Source of the DNA: JAGCJX01 sp045638645
GTDB lineage: Bacteria > Bacteroidota > Bacteroidia > Bacteroidales > UBA932
Reading direction: 5' to 3'
Assembly: GCA_045638645.1 (NCBI GenBank)
Contig: JAZUBU010000013.1
Span: 1-40,723 of the forward strand
Length of the DNA stretch: 40,723 nt
Part shown: in pieces, positions 33,563-40,723 of the stretch
Layout of the letters: every line of letters starts with the position of its first letter
Numbering within the stretch: the first letter of the stretch is position 1
Position numbers and translations under genes: made by a program
The notes under the pieces: generated by a model
What the model saw: the letters and a program-made list of their open reading frames with translations, nothing else
What the model was told of the DNA's origin: nothing
The model's database searches: none

Positions 33563-34375
33563 TTATTGTTGACTCTTGTAGGCATCAACGGCATGACGCA
33601 CAGAGCCGTGTTTCAACAACAGGAATTTGGCATATTCGTAATCGGAGATACCTGTTTCATCCATGATCATTTTGGTACCACGATCCACCAATTTTGCATT
33701 GGTCAACTGCATGTCCACCATCTTGTTTCCTTTCACGTGACCCAAACGGATCATGGTCGAAGTCGAAATCATGTTCAGAATCAGTTTTTGAGCCGTACCT
33801 GCTTTCATCCGGGTACTTCCGGTAACGAACTCAGGTCCTACCACAGCTACAATCGGAATTTCTGCCTCTGCAGCAGCCGGTGCCGCCGGGTTGCAAGTAA
33901 TGCAAGCAGTCAGGATACCCCGTTGACGGGCTTCTTTCAAGGCTCCAATCACATACGGAGTCGTACCCGAAGCCGCAATACCTACGACGACATCATTTTC
34001 ACCTACATTGTAAGGCTGCATATCTCTCCAGCCACCGTCCCAATCGTCTTCCGCCGCTTCAACCGCCTTGCGGATGGCCGTATCACCTCCAGCGATCAAA
34101 CCGATAACCAAATCATAGGGAGCACCGTAGGTCGGAGGTATTTCGGAAGCATCCAAAATACCCAAACGTCCGCTGGTTCCTGCACCCAAATAGAAAAGAC
34201 GGCCGCCTTTCTTCACCCGTTCCACGATGCCGTCAACCAATTTTTCAATTTGGGGAATGCATTGTTCAACGGTGATGGGAACCAACCGGTCTTCCTTGTT
34301 CATATTTTCCAGCAATTCCCGGGTGGTCATCTGGTCTAAGTTCTCATAACGAGAAGCTTGTTCTGTAACTTTCAT
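33563..34375 (-). CDS. murQ: N-acetylmuramic acid 6-phosphate etherase
   Basis: SIS-domain enzyme of 270 residues that cleaves the lactyl ether of MurNAc-6-phosphate to give GlcNAc-6-phosphate, a step of peptidoglycan recycling. Signs are the N-terminal LDQMTTRELLENMNKEDRLV, FYLGAGTSGRLGILDASEIP with its catalytic glutamate, and VVGPEFVTGSTRMKAGTAQK. It starts 20 bases after a BadF-type sugar kinase, which could supply its phosphorylated substrate. No phosphotransferase system gene is present, fitting uptake of free sugar followed by phosphorylation. Confidence 0.96.
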   Translation of the reverse strand: MKVTEQASRYENLDQMTTRELLENMNKEDRLVPITVEQCIPQIEKLVDGIVERVKKGGRLFYLGAGTSGRLGILDASEIPPTYGAPYDLVIGLIAGGDTAIRKAVEAAEDDWDGGWRDMQPYNVGENDVVVGIAASGTTPYVIGALKEARQRGILTACITCNPAAPAAAEAEIPIVAVVGPEFVTGSTRMKAGTAQKLILNMISTSTMIRLGHVKGNKMVDMQLTNAKLVDRGTKMIMDETGISDYEYAKFLLLKHGSVRHAVDAYKSQQ

Positions 34376-34395
34376 GGTAAAGTAGGTTTATGTTT

Positions 34396-35226
34396 TTAAC
34401 TATGATATTCTATCAAACCCGTGATAGGGCTCTTCAAAATTCGGCCAATCCTCATTCCGTGTGCCGCAGCCGACTCCTCGAGAATGTCCCGGTAATAGTG
34501 GGCTACCGAACCCACCAGATTCACCTCGTTATTGGCATAGTCGTATTGGGCGATGTTACGTTCAAAGAAATCATCGAAACAACGTCTCAACATCTTTGCA
34601 ATGTGGGGATGCGCACGGAACTCGTTGATAAAAGGAGAAAACGAAGCCAAGAAACGGCTGGGTTGGGATTCTTTGTAGACCTTTTGGACAATGCCCACAT
34701 AATCCAAACCGTATCGTTTGACAAACTCCTCTTCAATCTCCTTGGGCAACAAACCTTTAACAAAGTCCGAGATAAAATGCTTGCCAATCACAGCGCCACT
34801 GCCGTCATCGCCCAAGATAAATCCTCCAGCACGAACGTTCTTGGTAATCTTCTCACCATCGTAAAAACAGGTGTTGGCTCCGGTTCCCAAAATACAAGCA
34901 ATACCCGGCTTGTTTCCACACAAAGCACGGGCTGCTGCCAAAATATCCGACTCTGCAAGACAGGAACAACCGGGGAAAACCGCATCAAAACAGTCTGCGA
35001 GATTTTTCTTCACCTCTGCTGAAACCAGACCGGCTCCATAGAAATAGACTTCCTTGATTTCCGGACCCAGAACCGGCAACAAATGTGTCTTCAACAGATT
35101 CACAATTTGCTCAGGGGTCATGAAAACAGCATTGATGCCATCGGTGTGAATCTCAACCATTGAACCATCAGGACGAATGCAGCGCCAATCCACTTTGGTT
35201 GCACCGCTGTCAGCAATCAGAATCAT
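34396..35226 (-). CDS. BadF/BcrA-type sugar kinase (N-acetylglucosamine/MurNAc kinase-like)
   Basis: ASKHA-fold ATPase of 276 residues, started at the ATG at 35226 (MILIADSGATKVDW); the longer frame would begin upstream of the predicted -7 box. The phosphate-1 loop is ADSGATKVDW (5-14). GIACILGTGANTCFYDG and AGGFILGDDGSGAVIGK are the phosphate-2/adenosine-type motifs of the N-acetylglucosamine-kinase-like group. Its place directly before murQ suggests it phosphorylates MurNAc or GlcNAc; the choice between them is inference from context. Confidence 0.88.
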   Translation of the reverse strand: MILIADSGATKVDWRCIRPDGSMVEIHTDGINAVFMTPEQIVNLLKTHLLPVLGPEIKEVYFYGAGLVSAEVKKNLADCFDAVFPGCSCLAESDILAAARALCGNKPGIACILGTGANTCFYDGEKITKNVRAGGFILGDDGSGAVIGKHFISDFVKGLLPKEIEEEFVKRYGLDYVGIVQKVYKESQPSRFLASFSPFINEFRAHPHIAKMLRRCFDDFFERNIAQYDYANNEVNLVGSVAHYYRDILEESAAAHGMRIGRILKSPITGLIEYHS

Positions 35227-35253
35227 AATATTTTGAGAATTAAAATTACCGGA

Positions 35254-35261
35254 CAAAGATA
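35254..35261 (-). promoter_or_regulatory. -7 box for the kinase-murQ-recR-symporter-mntP operon
   Basis: TATCTTTG on the minus strand is a perfect match in the 51-base gap after the glutamine cyclotransferase gene. It predicts a leader of about 22 nt before the kinase start and separates this operon from pyrG. Confidence 0.5.
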
Positions 35262-35277
35262 CACAAAGTCGGTAAAA

Positions 35278-36063
35278 CTAACGAGTTTTTTCCGTCAAAG
35301 ATATGCGATACAGTTGTGGCCACAACTTGCCGGTTATGAAAATCGCATCCTGCTGGCGGTCATACGCAATCCCATTCAAGACATCGACCCCTTGGGCATA
35401 GCGGGCAGGAAGCAGGTTACGACAATCCACAGTCGCTGTCACACAACCATTCGCGGGATCGATGACAACCAGATACTCAGTGCCGTACACATTTGCCCAA
35501 ATCTTACCATCCACGTATTCCAATTCATTCAGGTAGGGCAACGAACGGCCAGCATTGGTCACGTTCACGCGACGGCGCTCCATAAAGGTTTCGGGATCCA
35601 AGAAATACAAAACAGCAGACCCGTCACTGACAATCAGATCCTCTCCGTTGGAGGTAATGCCCCAACCTTCAGTCGGCAGATAGAGTTGTCCAATGACCTG
35701 CAACGTAGCAGGATCATACACAAAACAGACATTCTCCATCCATGTCAGCTGATAAATCCGGTTCTGATGGATACATGCCCCCTCGCCAAAAAATTGGGGA
35801 GCCAAAGTAACATTCTGCAAAACACGTCCAGACGCCAAATCCACCTTTCTCAAGGCCGAAGATCCATATTGGCCCAAGGATTCATACAAGACATCCCCCA
35901 CGAAGAAAAGTCCCTGGGTATATGCCGCCGGATCGTGATGATAGACCTGCTCAACGACAGCTCTGTATTGGCGGACACCGTCCTTCTTTTGACCTGCACC
36001 AGCCCATAGCAGACCCGCACAACCCAACAGAAGGAAGATGACAATCCAATATCGGAACTTCAT
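35278..36063 (-). CDS. Glutaminyl-peptide cyclotransferase (beta-propeller type)
   Basis: Exported protein of 261 residues of the glutamine cyclotransferase family (PF05096-like), which cyclises N-terminal glutamine to pyroglutamate. The signal sequence MKFRYWIVIFLLLGC suggests a lipoprotein (LLGC), though a standard signal peptide is possible. Family motifs are AAYTQGLFFVGDVLYESLGQYG, GEGACIHQNRIYQLTW, EGWGITSNGEDLIVSDG and the C-terminal NGIAYDRQQDAIFITGK. In Bacteroidetes, pyroglutamate forms at the first residue of many exported proteins after signal cleavage, a likely role. It begins directly after the pyrG stop. Confidence 0.9.
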   Translation of the reverse strand: MKFRYWIVIFLLLGCAGLLWAGAGQKKDGVRQYRAVVEQVYHHDPAAYTQGLFFVGDVLYESLGQYGSSALRKVDLASGRVLQNVTLAPQFFGEGACIHQNRIYQLTWMENVCFVYDPATLQVIGQLYLPTEGWGITSNGEDLIVSDGSAVLYFLDPETFMERRRVNVTNAGRSLPYLNELEYVDGKIWANVYGTEYLVVIDPANGCVTATVDCRNLLPARYAQGVDVLNGIAYDRQQDAIFITGKLWPQLYRISLTEKTR

Positions 36064-37674
36064 TTATTTTCTGGCTTTATAGTCCATGGCCGCTTTCACG
36101 AAAGCCACGAAAATCGGTTGGGGATTTTCTGGAGTACTTTTCAATTCCGGGTGGAACTGCACTGCAATGAAGAAGGGATGCTCCGGAATTTCCACAATTT
36201 CCACCAATCCGGTATCGGGGTTTCTACCACTGGTAATCATACCGGCCGCATTGATTTGTTCTGCGTATTCGCTGTTGACTTCATAACGGTGGCGGTGGCG
36301 TTCAGAAATCAAGGTCTTACCATAAATACGGAAGGCCAACGATCCTTCCTGAACGGCACAATCGTATGCTCCCAAGCGCATGGTTCCTCCCTTGATGGTG
36401 GTGGTCTTCTGATCTTCCATCAGGTTGATGATCGGAACCGGCGTATTCGGACGCACCTCCGTAGAAGCCGCTTCGGACAATCCCATCACATTACGGGCAT
36501 ATTCCAATACAGCCATCTGCATACCCAAACAGATACCGAAGAACGGTATCTTGTTCTCACGGGCATAACGGACTGCAACCAATTTACCTTCCAGACCGCG
36601 TTCGCCAAAACCCGGTGCAACCAGAATCGCATCCATGCCACCCAATTTTTCCTGAACATTGGTTTCATCCAGGTACTCACTGTGGATGGAGGTAACACGC
36701 ACCTTGCAGTGGTTGGCTGCTCCGGCATGAATGAAGGCCTCCAAAATAGACTTGTAAGCATCTTGCAATTCCACATACTTACCGACCAAAGCGATGTTCA
36801 CTTCTGATTGGGGATGGTACAAGCGGTCCAAGAACGCAGTCCAACGGGTCATATCCGGTTCGCCTACGTTCAATTGAAGATGCTCAATGGCAAACTCATC
36901 CAATCGTTCTTTGGCCATGTTCAACGGCACTTCATAGATACTGCGTGCATCGATGGACTGAATCACTGCATTCGGCTTCACGTTGCAGAACAACGCCATT
37001 TTTCTACGCAAATCAGCAGGAATTTCGTGTTCGGTACGGCAAACGATGACATCCGGGTGCACGCCATATTGCTGCAACATCCGAACCGAGTGTTGCGTCG
37101 GTTTCGTTTTGAGCTCTTTGGCTGCATTCAAATACGGCACCAGGGTCAGGTGTATGAGCATACGGTCTTCATCGGGAAGTTCCCACTGCAACTGGCGTAC
37201 GGCCTCAATATAGGGAAGGGATTCAATATCCCCTACGGTTCCTCCCAACTCGGTAATGATGACATCGTAATTACCGGTCTTGCCCAACAACATCATGCGA
37301 CGTTTGATTTCATCGGTGATGTGAGGAATGATTTGGACGGTTTTTCCCAAATAGGCACCTTGACGCTCCCGATCGATGACCGAACGGTAAATACGACCGG
37401 TGGTGACGTTATTCGCCTTGGAGGTGGGGGTATTCAAAAAACGTTCATAGTGACCCAAGTCCAAGTCGGTTTCGGCACCATCCTCGGTCACATAACACTC
37501 CCCGTGTTCGTAAGGATTCAATGTACCCGGGTCGATGTTGATGTAGGGGTCAAACTTTTGAATAGTAACTCTTAAATTTCTGGCTTGCAGCAATTTAGCC
37601 AAAGATGCAGAAATAATACCTTTACCCAGTGACGACGTCACTCCTCCCGTAACGAAAATATACTTAGTTGCCAT
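36064..37674 (-). CDS. pyrG: CTP synthase
   Basis: Enzyme of 536 residues that aminates UTP to CTP using glutamine. The N-terminal synthetase domain begins KYIFVTGGVTSSLGKGIISA and includes DPYINIDPGTLNPYEHGE and ELGGTVGDIESLPY. The class I glutaminase domain has its nucleophile in FFGICLGMQMAV and the His/Glu pair in VQFHPELKS near the C-terminus. Length is normal. It has a complete promoter of its own and is followed without a gap by the glutamine cyclotransferase gene. Confidence 0.98.
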   Translation of the reverse strand: MATKYIFVTGGVTSSLGKGIISASLAKLLQARNLRVTIQKFDPYINIDPGTLNPYEHGECYVTEDGAETDLDLGHYERFLNTPTSKANNVTTGRIYRSVIDRERQGAYLGKTVQIIPHITDEIKRRMMLLGKTGNYDVIITELGGTVGDIESLPYIEAVRQLQWELPDEDRMLIHLTLVPYLNAAKELKTKPTQHSVRMLQQYGVHPDVIVCRTEHEIPADLRRKMALFCNVKPNAVIQSIDARSIYEVPLNMAKERLDEFAIEHLQLNVGEPDMTRWTAFLDRLYHPQSEVNIALVGKYVELQDAYKSILEAFIHAGAANHCKVRVTSIHSEYLDETNVQEKLGGMDAILVAPGFGERGLEGKLVAVRYARENKIPFFGICLGMQMAVLEYARNVMGLSEAASTEVRPNTPVPIINLMEDQKTTTIKGGTMRLGAYDCAVQEGSLAFRIYGKTLISERHRHRYEVNSEYAEQINAAGMITSGRNPDTGLVEIVEIPEHPFFIAVQFHPELKSTPENPQPIFVAFVKAAMDYKARK

Positions 37675-37706
37675 ATTCAGAAAAAATCAATGCTTATACG
37701 GGGGAA

Positions 37707-37738
37707 CAAAGTTAGAAGATAGAGCAGAAGATTCCAAA
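37707..37738 (-). promoter_or_regulatory. Promoter of pyrG (complete -33/-7)
   Basis: On the minus strand TTTG (37735-37738) and TAACTTTG (37707-37714) are separated by 20 bases. The predicted start near 37701 gives a leader of about 27 nt. Confidence 0.7.
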
Positions 37739-37779
37739 TTAATTTTACTACCTTTACCACCCTAAAACGAAGAAAAAAT

Positions 37780-38526
37780 ATGAAACCAGTGCACTGTGAC
37801 CGACATTTTGAAGTATATACCTCTGATGCTGACGCGCTTCAGCACTTGAAAGCAAATGCCTTGCTTTGTAAAATGCAGGACATCGCCAACGAGCATGCGA
37901 GTGCATTGAATTTCGGATTTGATCAAATGATCGAAAAACGTTGCGCCTGGGTCCTCTCCCGGATGAAAGTCCGCTTTCTGAAAGAAGTCTTCTGGCGAGA
38001 CCAAGTCGTTCTCCGCACCTGGCACAAAGGTACGCAAGGCGTATTCTCCCTGCGTGATTTCAAGGTGTTTGATGCCAATGACCCCGAGAAAGACCTCATC
38101 CTGGCAACAACCTCCTGGCTGATCATCAACCTGGACACCCGACGCATGCAACGTGCTGACCAAATCATCGGAGAGGATGTCGTCCACACAGCAAAACACG
38201 AAGATGCCATTGCTGAAGTCTGCGACAAGCTGATCGCTCCCAAAGAGCTGACGCCCGCCGGCGCTCACAAAGTCCACTACTCCGACATCGATTTCAACCT
38301 GCACACCAACAACACCAAATACGTGGAATGGAGCCTTGATGCACTGGATCCTGATTTCCTCCTGAAACATGCCATTGACGAGTTCCAAATCAATTTCAAC
38401 GCAGAATCCCGTTTAGGAGATGAAGTCGAATTGTGGACCGGTTGTTTCAACGCCCACGAGCACTACGTGGAAGGTCGCCTCGCTGGCAAAAATGTATTCC
38501 AACTCCTGATCAAATTTAAGGAATAA
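37780..38526 (+). CDS. Acyl-ACP thioesterase (FatA/FatB-like)
   Basis: Double hot-dog protein of 248 residues that releases fatty acids from acyl carrier protein (PF01643-type). The first hot-dog half includes CAWVLSRMKVRFLKEVFWRD and the second begins HKVHYSDIDFNLHTNNTKYV, where the Asn and His of the NxHxNN-like motif are expected catalytic residues. It stands alone, divergent from pyrG. A near-consensus -7 element TACCTTTA (37749-37756) precedes it. The chain length it prefers cannot be read from sequence. Confidence 0.92.
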   Translation: MKPVHCDRHFEVYTSDADALQHLKANALLCKMQDIANEHASALNFGFDQMIEKRCAWVLSRMKVRFLKEVFWRDQVVLRTWHKGTQGVFSLRDFKVFDANDPEKDLILATTSWLIINLDTRRMQRADQIIGEDVVHTAKHEDAIAEVCDKLIAPKELTPAGAHKVHYSDIDFNLHTNNTKYVEWSLDALDPDFLLKHAIDEFQINFNAESRLGDEVELWTGCFNAHEHYVEGRLAGKNVFQLLIKFKE

Positions 38527-38554
38527 AGGTCCTCGTACGTAATTCCTTTTTTAC

Positions 38555-38562
38555 TATCTTTG
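38555..38562 (+). promoter_or_regulatory. -7 box for RNase P RNA
   Basis: TATCTTTG is a perfect match ending 6 bases before the proposed rnpB 5' end. No TTTG is seen at -33. Confidence 0.55.
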
Positions 38563-38566
38563 CGGT

Positions 38567-38880
38567 TTGGAGGGACACTCCATCGCTGCGCAAGCAGAGG
38601 AAAGTCCGGACAGGATAGAGCACCGTACTGTGGAAAGCACAGGTAGGCGAAAGTTTACGGATCGTGTAACAGAAAATTACCGCCCTTCGGGGTAAGGGTG
38701 AAAACGTGAGGCAAGAGCTCACGACCGGTGTTGGCGACAACATTGGGGTACGCACCTACGGCCTGCAATGCCAAATATACCGACAACTAAGGGTGGCTCG
38801 CCCAATGCCGGGGGGTAGGCAGCATAGATAAATGATGGAGACCAGTTCACTGGCACAGAATCCGGCTTATCGGCCCTCCT
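38567..38880 (+). ncRNA. rnpB: RNase P RNA
   Basis: Catalytic RNA of about 314 nt. Recognisable parts are the 5' GGAGGGACACTCCATCGCTG, the conserved AGAGGAAAGTCCGGACA (P4/J3-4 side), GGTAAGGGTGAAAACGTGAGG, and the 3' ACAGAATCCGGCTTAT that completes P4. The 5' GGAGGG pairs with the 3' CCCTCC to close P1. The layout is that of a type A bacterial RNase P RNA. With rnz and the tRNA gene it adds to the tRNA-processing functions in the window. Confidence 0.96.
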
Positions 38881-38886
38881 TTTTTT
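38873..38886 (+). terminator. Terminator of RNase P RNA
   Basis: The P1 stem end CCCTCC is followed directly by a run of seven T (38880-38886), so the closing stem plus T-run should terminate transcription just before the DUF1460 gene. Confidence 0.5.
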
Positions 38887-38900
38887 ATTGAAATTCAATA
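38886..38900. promoter_or_regulatory. Perfect inverted repeat before the DUF1460 gene
   Basis: TATTGAA and TTCAATA flank a single central A, forming a 15-bp palindrome 8 bases upstream of the ATG at 38909. It overlaps the end of the rnpB terminator. The geometry fits a dimeric repressor site, but no regulator is known; a chance AT-rich palindrome is possible. Confidence 0.3.
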
Positions 38901-38908
38901 CTTTCTAT

Positions 38909-39787
38909 ATGAACTCCTTCCAAGCGTTATCTGCAACGGGTTTGGCAGCGGTCCTGCTACTCGGAGGTGGCTCCGTCTACCAGGCGACCGCCATCCCCAA
39001 CCAACAAATCAAGGAAACTGAAAATATCCGCTACACCTGGGAAACTCAACTGAAAATCCAGGAAGTCTTGGAACAGTTGAAACCCTTTGCCCAGGAATCA
39101 TCGTCAGAATTGATGATACGCGTAGCAAAAATTTTCCTGGGGACTCCCTACGTTGCCGGAACCTTGGAATTGGAACCGGAAAAGCTTACGGTGAATGTTC
39201 TGGAAACCGATTGCATCCTGTTTGTTGAAATGTGTACAGCCTTTGTCCAGACGGTACAAGGGGGAGAATTGACATTTGAGGCCTTTTGCAGGAACCTGCA
39301 GAGCATGCGTTACATCAATGGCATCGTGGACGGTTACGCATCTCGCCAACATTATACTTCCGGATGGATCCTTCAGAATGAACGAAACGGGAAAATGCAG
39401 GAAATCACGGCCACTCTTCCGGGAGCCACACCAAAAAGCCAACATTTCTCCTTCATGACTCAAAATGCCCGATACTATGCCCAGCTGAAGGAGCAGACCA
39501 ACCTTGAGAAAATTCGCAAGGTCGAAGAATCTCTGAATCAACACAAATACCATTGGCTCGCACCTGAAGACGTGGCAGACGGGATCCGTGAAGTAAAGAA
39601 TGGAGACATCGTCTGCTTTGTGGACAAACGTGAAGGCTTGGACATCGCCCACGTAGGCATTGCCTATGAGCACAATGGAGAAATGCATTTCATCCACGCC
39701 TCATACGGAGCAAAAGCCGTCATCGTGGAATCGAAATCCCTGGCAGAATACGCTAAGAACGGTCTTCGCGTCTGCCGACTGAAATAA
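38909..39787 (+). CDS. DUF1460 family exported protein (amidase-like)
   Basis: Protein of 292 residues from the ATG at 38909 (MNSFQALSATGLAAVLLLGG); a TTG seven codons upstream lies in the palindrome and is less likely. A signal peptide ends near YQATA. The mature part shows the DUF1460 (PF07313) pattern: FLGTPYVAGTLE, ETDCILFVEMCTAFVQTV with a likely nucleophile cysteine, YINGIVDGYASRQHYTSGWI, and a C-terminal GDIVCFVDKREGLDIAHVGIA with a conserved His. Family members are related to NlpC/P60-like or muramoyl-alanine amidase-like enzymes, so a role in peptidoglycan turnover is likely. No clear promoter lies between rnpB and this gene. Confidence 0.88.
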   Translation: MNSFQALSATGLAAVLLLGGGSVYQATAIPNQQIKETENIRYTWETQLKIQEVLEQLKPFAQESSSELMIRVAKIFLGTPYVAGTLELEPEKLTVNVLETDCILFVEMCTAFVQTVQGGELTFEAFCRNLQSMRYINGIVDGYASRQHYTSGWILQNERNGKMQEITATLPGATPKSQHFSFMTQNARYYAQLKEQTNLEKIRKVEESLNQHKYHWLAPEDVADGIREVKNGDIVCFVDKREGLDIAHVGIAYEHNGEMHFIHASYGAKAVIVESKSLAEYAKNGLRVCRLK

Positions 39788-40021
39788 AGGAAGAGAATTT
39801 TGGTTTGCATTTGGACGACCTTAGTTCTGGGAAAGTCCTTACTGATATACATCCGAACAACTATCTCATGCATTCACTCGGTTACTGGGGCATCGTAAAA
39901 TACAGCCGAGGTATGAATGGATAGTTCTGCTCTACACGCAGATCATCTAGACAGAGTTTTACCAAGAGCATGCTTCGCTGACCACACTGCAATTTCGAAT
40001 CATAACAGCGCTGCATCCAAA
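39788..40021. other. Spacer between the DUF1460 gene and the rRNA operon
   Basis: I see no gene, RNA structure or clear promoter in this stretch. Short frames on either strand are unsupported. Confidence 0.5.
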
Positions 40022-40056
40022 CAAAAAAAGAGGGTCAGACAAATGTCTAACCCTCT
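40022..40056 (-). terminator. Terminator of the rRNA operon
   Basis: On the minus strand AGAGGGTTAGACA and TGTCTGACCCTCT form a long stem (one mismatch or wobble) with a two-base loop, followed by a run of seven T. It lies just beyond the 5S gene. Confidence 0.85.
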
Positions 40057-40063
40057 GGAAAAA

Positions 40064-40173
<110 letters not shown>

Positions 40174-40256
40174 AATATCTTCAGCATAACTTCTGTTATA
40201 CCGTATATCGTTAAGAGAGATAACTCAGTTTGCAGTTTATTTTTCTCCACATTTTA
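40174..40256 (-). other. 23S-5S spacer
   Basis: AT-rich spacer of about 83 bases in the rRNA operon. No tRNA is present in it. Confidence 0.6.

Positions 40257-40723
<467 letters not shown>

Noticed and set aside
39664..39873. 69-codon minus-strand ORF
   Set aside because: It overlaps the end of the DUF1460 gene antisense and has no supporting motif.

Overview
The window is about 40.7 kb of chromosome from a member of the Bacteroidetes, most likely order Bacteroidales; genus cannot be fixed from sequence alone. The evidence is the short 286-residue RpoD typical of the phylum, repeated perfect matches to the Bacteroidetes -7 promoter box TAnnTTTG (three with a TTTG -33 box 19-20 bases upstream), little use of Shine-Dalgarno sites, a small SRP RNA, and family members such as the acyl-ACP thioesterase, the DUF1460 protein and the MurQ/BadF-type kinase pair. 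Coding DNA is moderately GC-rich, while spacers are AT-rich.

Layout. Bases 1-948 hold no convincing gene: a promoter firing leftwards out of the window (7-38), an AT-rich stretch, and a tandem array of about eight 44-bp units (283-633). A plus-strand operon follows (949-3966: polyprenol-phosphate mannosyltransferase, dihydroorotase, EamA transporter), overlapping tail to tail with a minus-strand block (3905-16296: tex, clcA, small acidic protein, ygiQ, argS, dcp, rpoD, degQ-like protease). Next come plus-strand dnaN, a DnaQ-like exonuclease and a degenerate FAH-fold protein (16415-18863), then minus-strand baiN. A tRNA-Thr(CGT) with its terminator leads directly into a BtuF-like lipoprotein gene. 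mnmA, SRP RNA and cdd lie on the minus strand. A glucosaminidase-LysM protein and MltG (plus) are followed by a long leftward block from pyrG (37674) down to ctpA (25181): pyrG, glutamine cyclotransferase, sugar kinase, murQ, recR, SSS symporter, mntP, corA, rpsA, rnz, ctpA. On the right are an acyl-ACP thioesterase, RNase P RNA, a DUF1460 protein, and the 3' end of a leftward rRNA operon (23S partial, 5S, terminator).

Most genes are housekeeping: translation (argS, rpsA, mnmA, tRNA, rRNA, SRP RNA, RNase P RNA, rnz), DNA metabolism (dnaN, recR, exonuclease), nucleotide synthesis and salvage (pyrC, pyrG, cdd), ion transport (clcA, corA, mntP), and envelope or peptidoglycan turnover (glucosaminidase, MltG, DegQ-like, CtpA, MurQ with a kinase, DUF1460 protein).

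I did not find a new defence or mobile system. The best leads are: a 40-50 codon single-helix membrane ORF in a roughly 255-nt leader of corA (30572-30724); a lipoprotein signal sequence encoded across the 3' end and terminator of tRNA-Thr (20191-20263); an FAH-fold protein that has lost its metal-binding and catalytic motifs (18309-18863); the 44-bp array; divergent, nearly leaderless promoters between cdd and the glucosaminidase gene; and a perfect inverted repeat just before the DUF1460 gene. All assignments come from reading motifs by eye; no database search was run.
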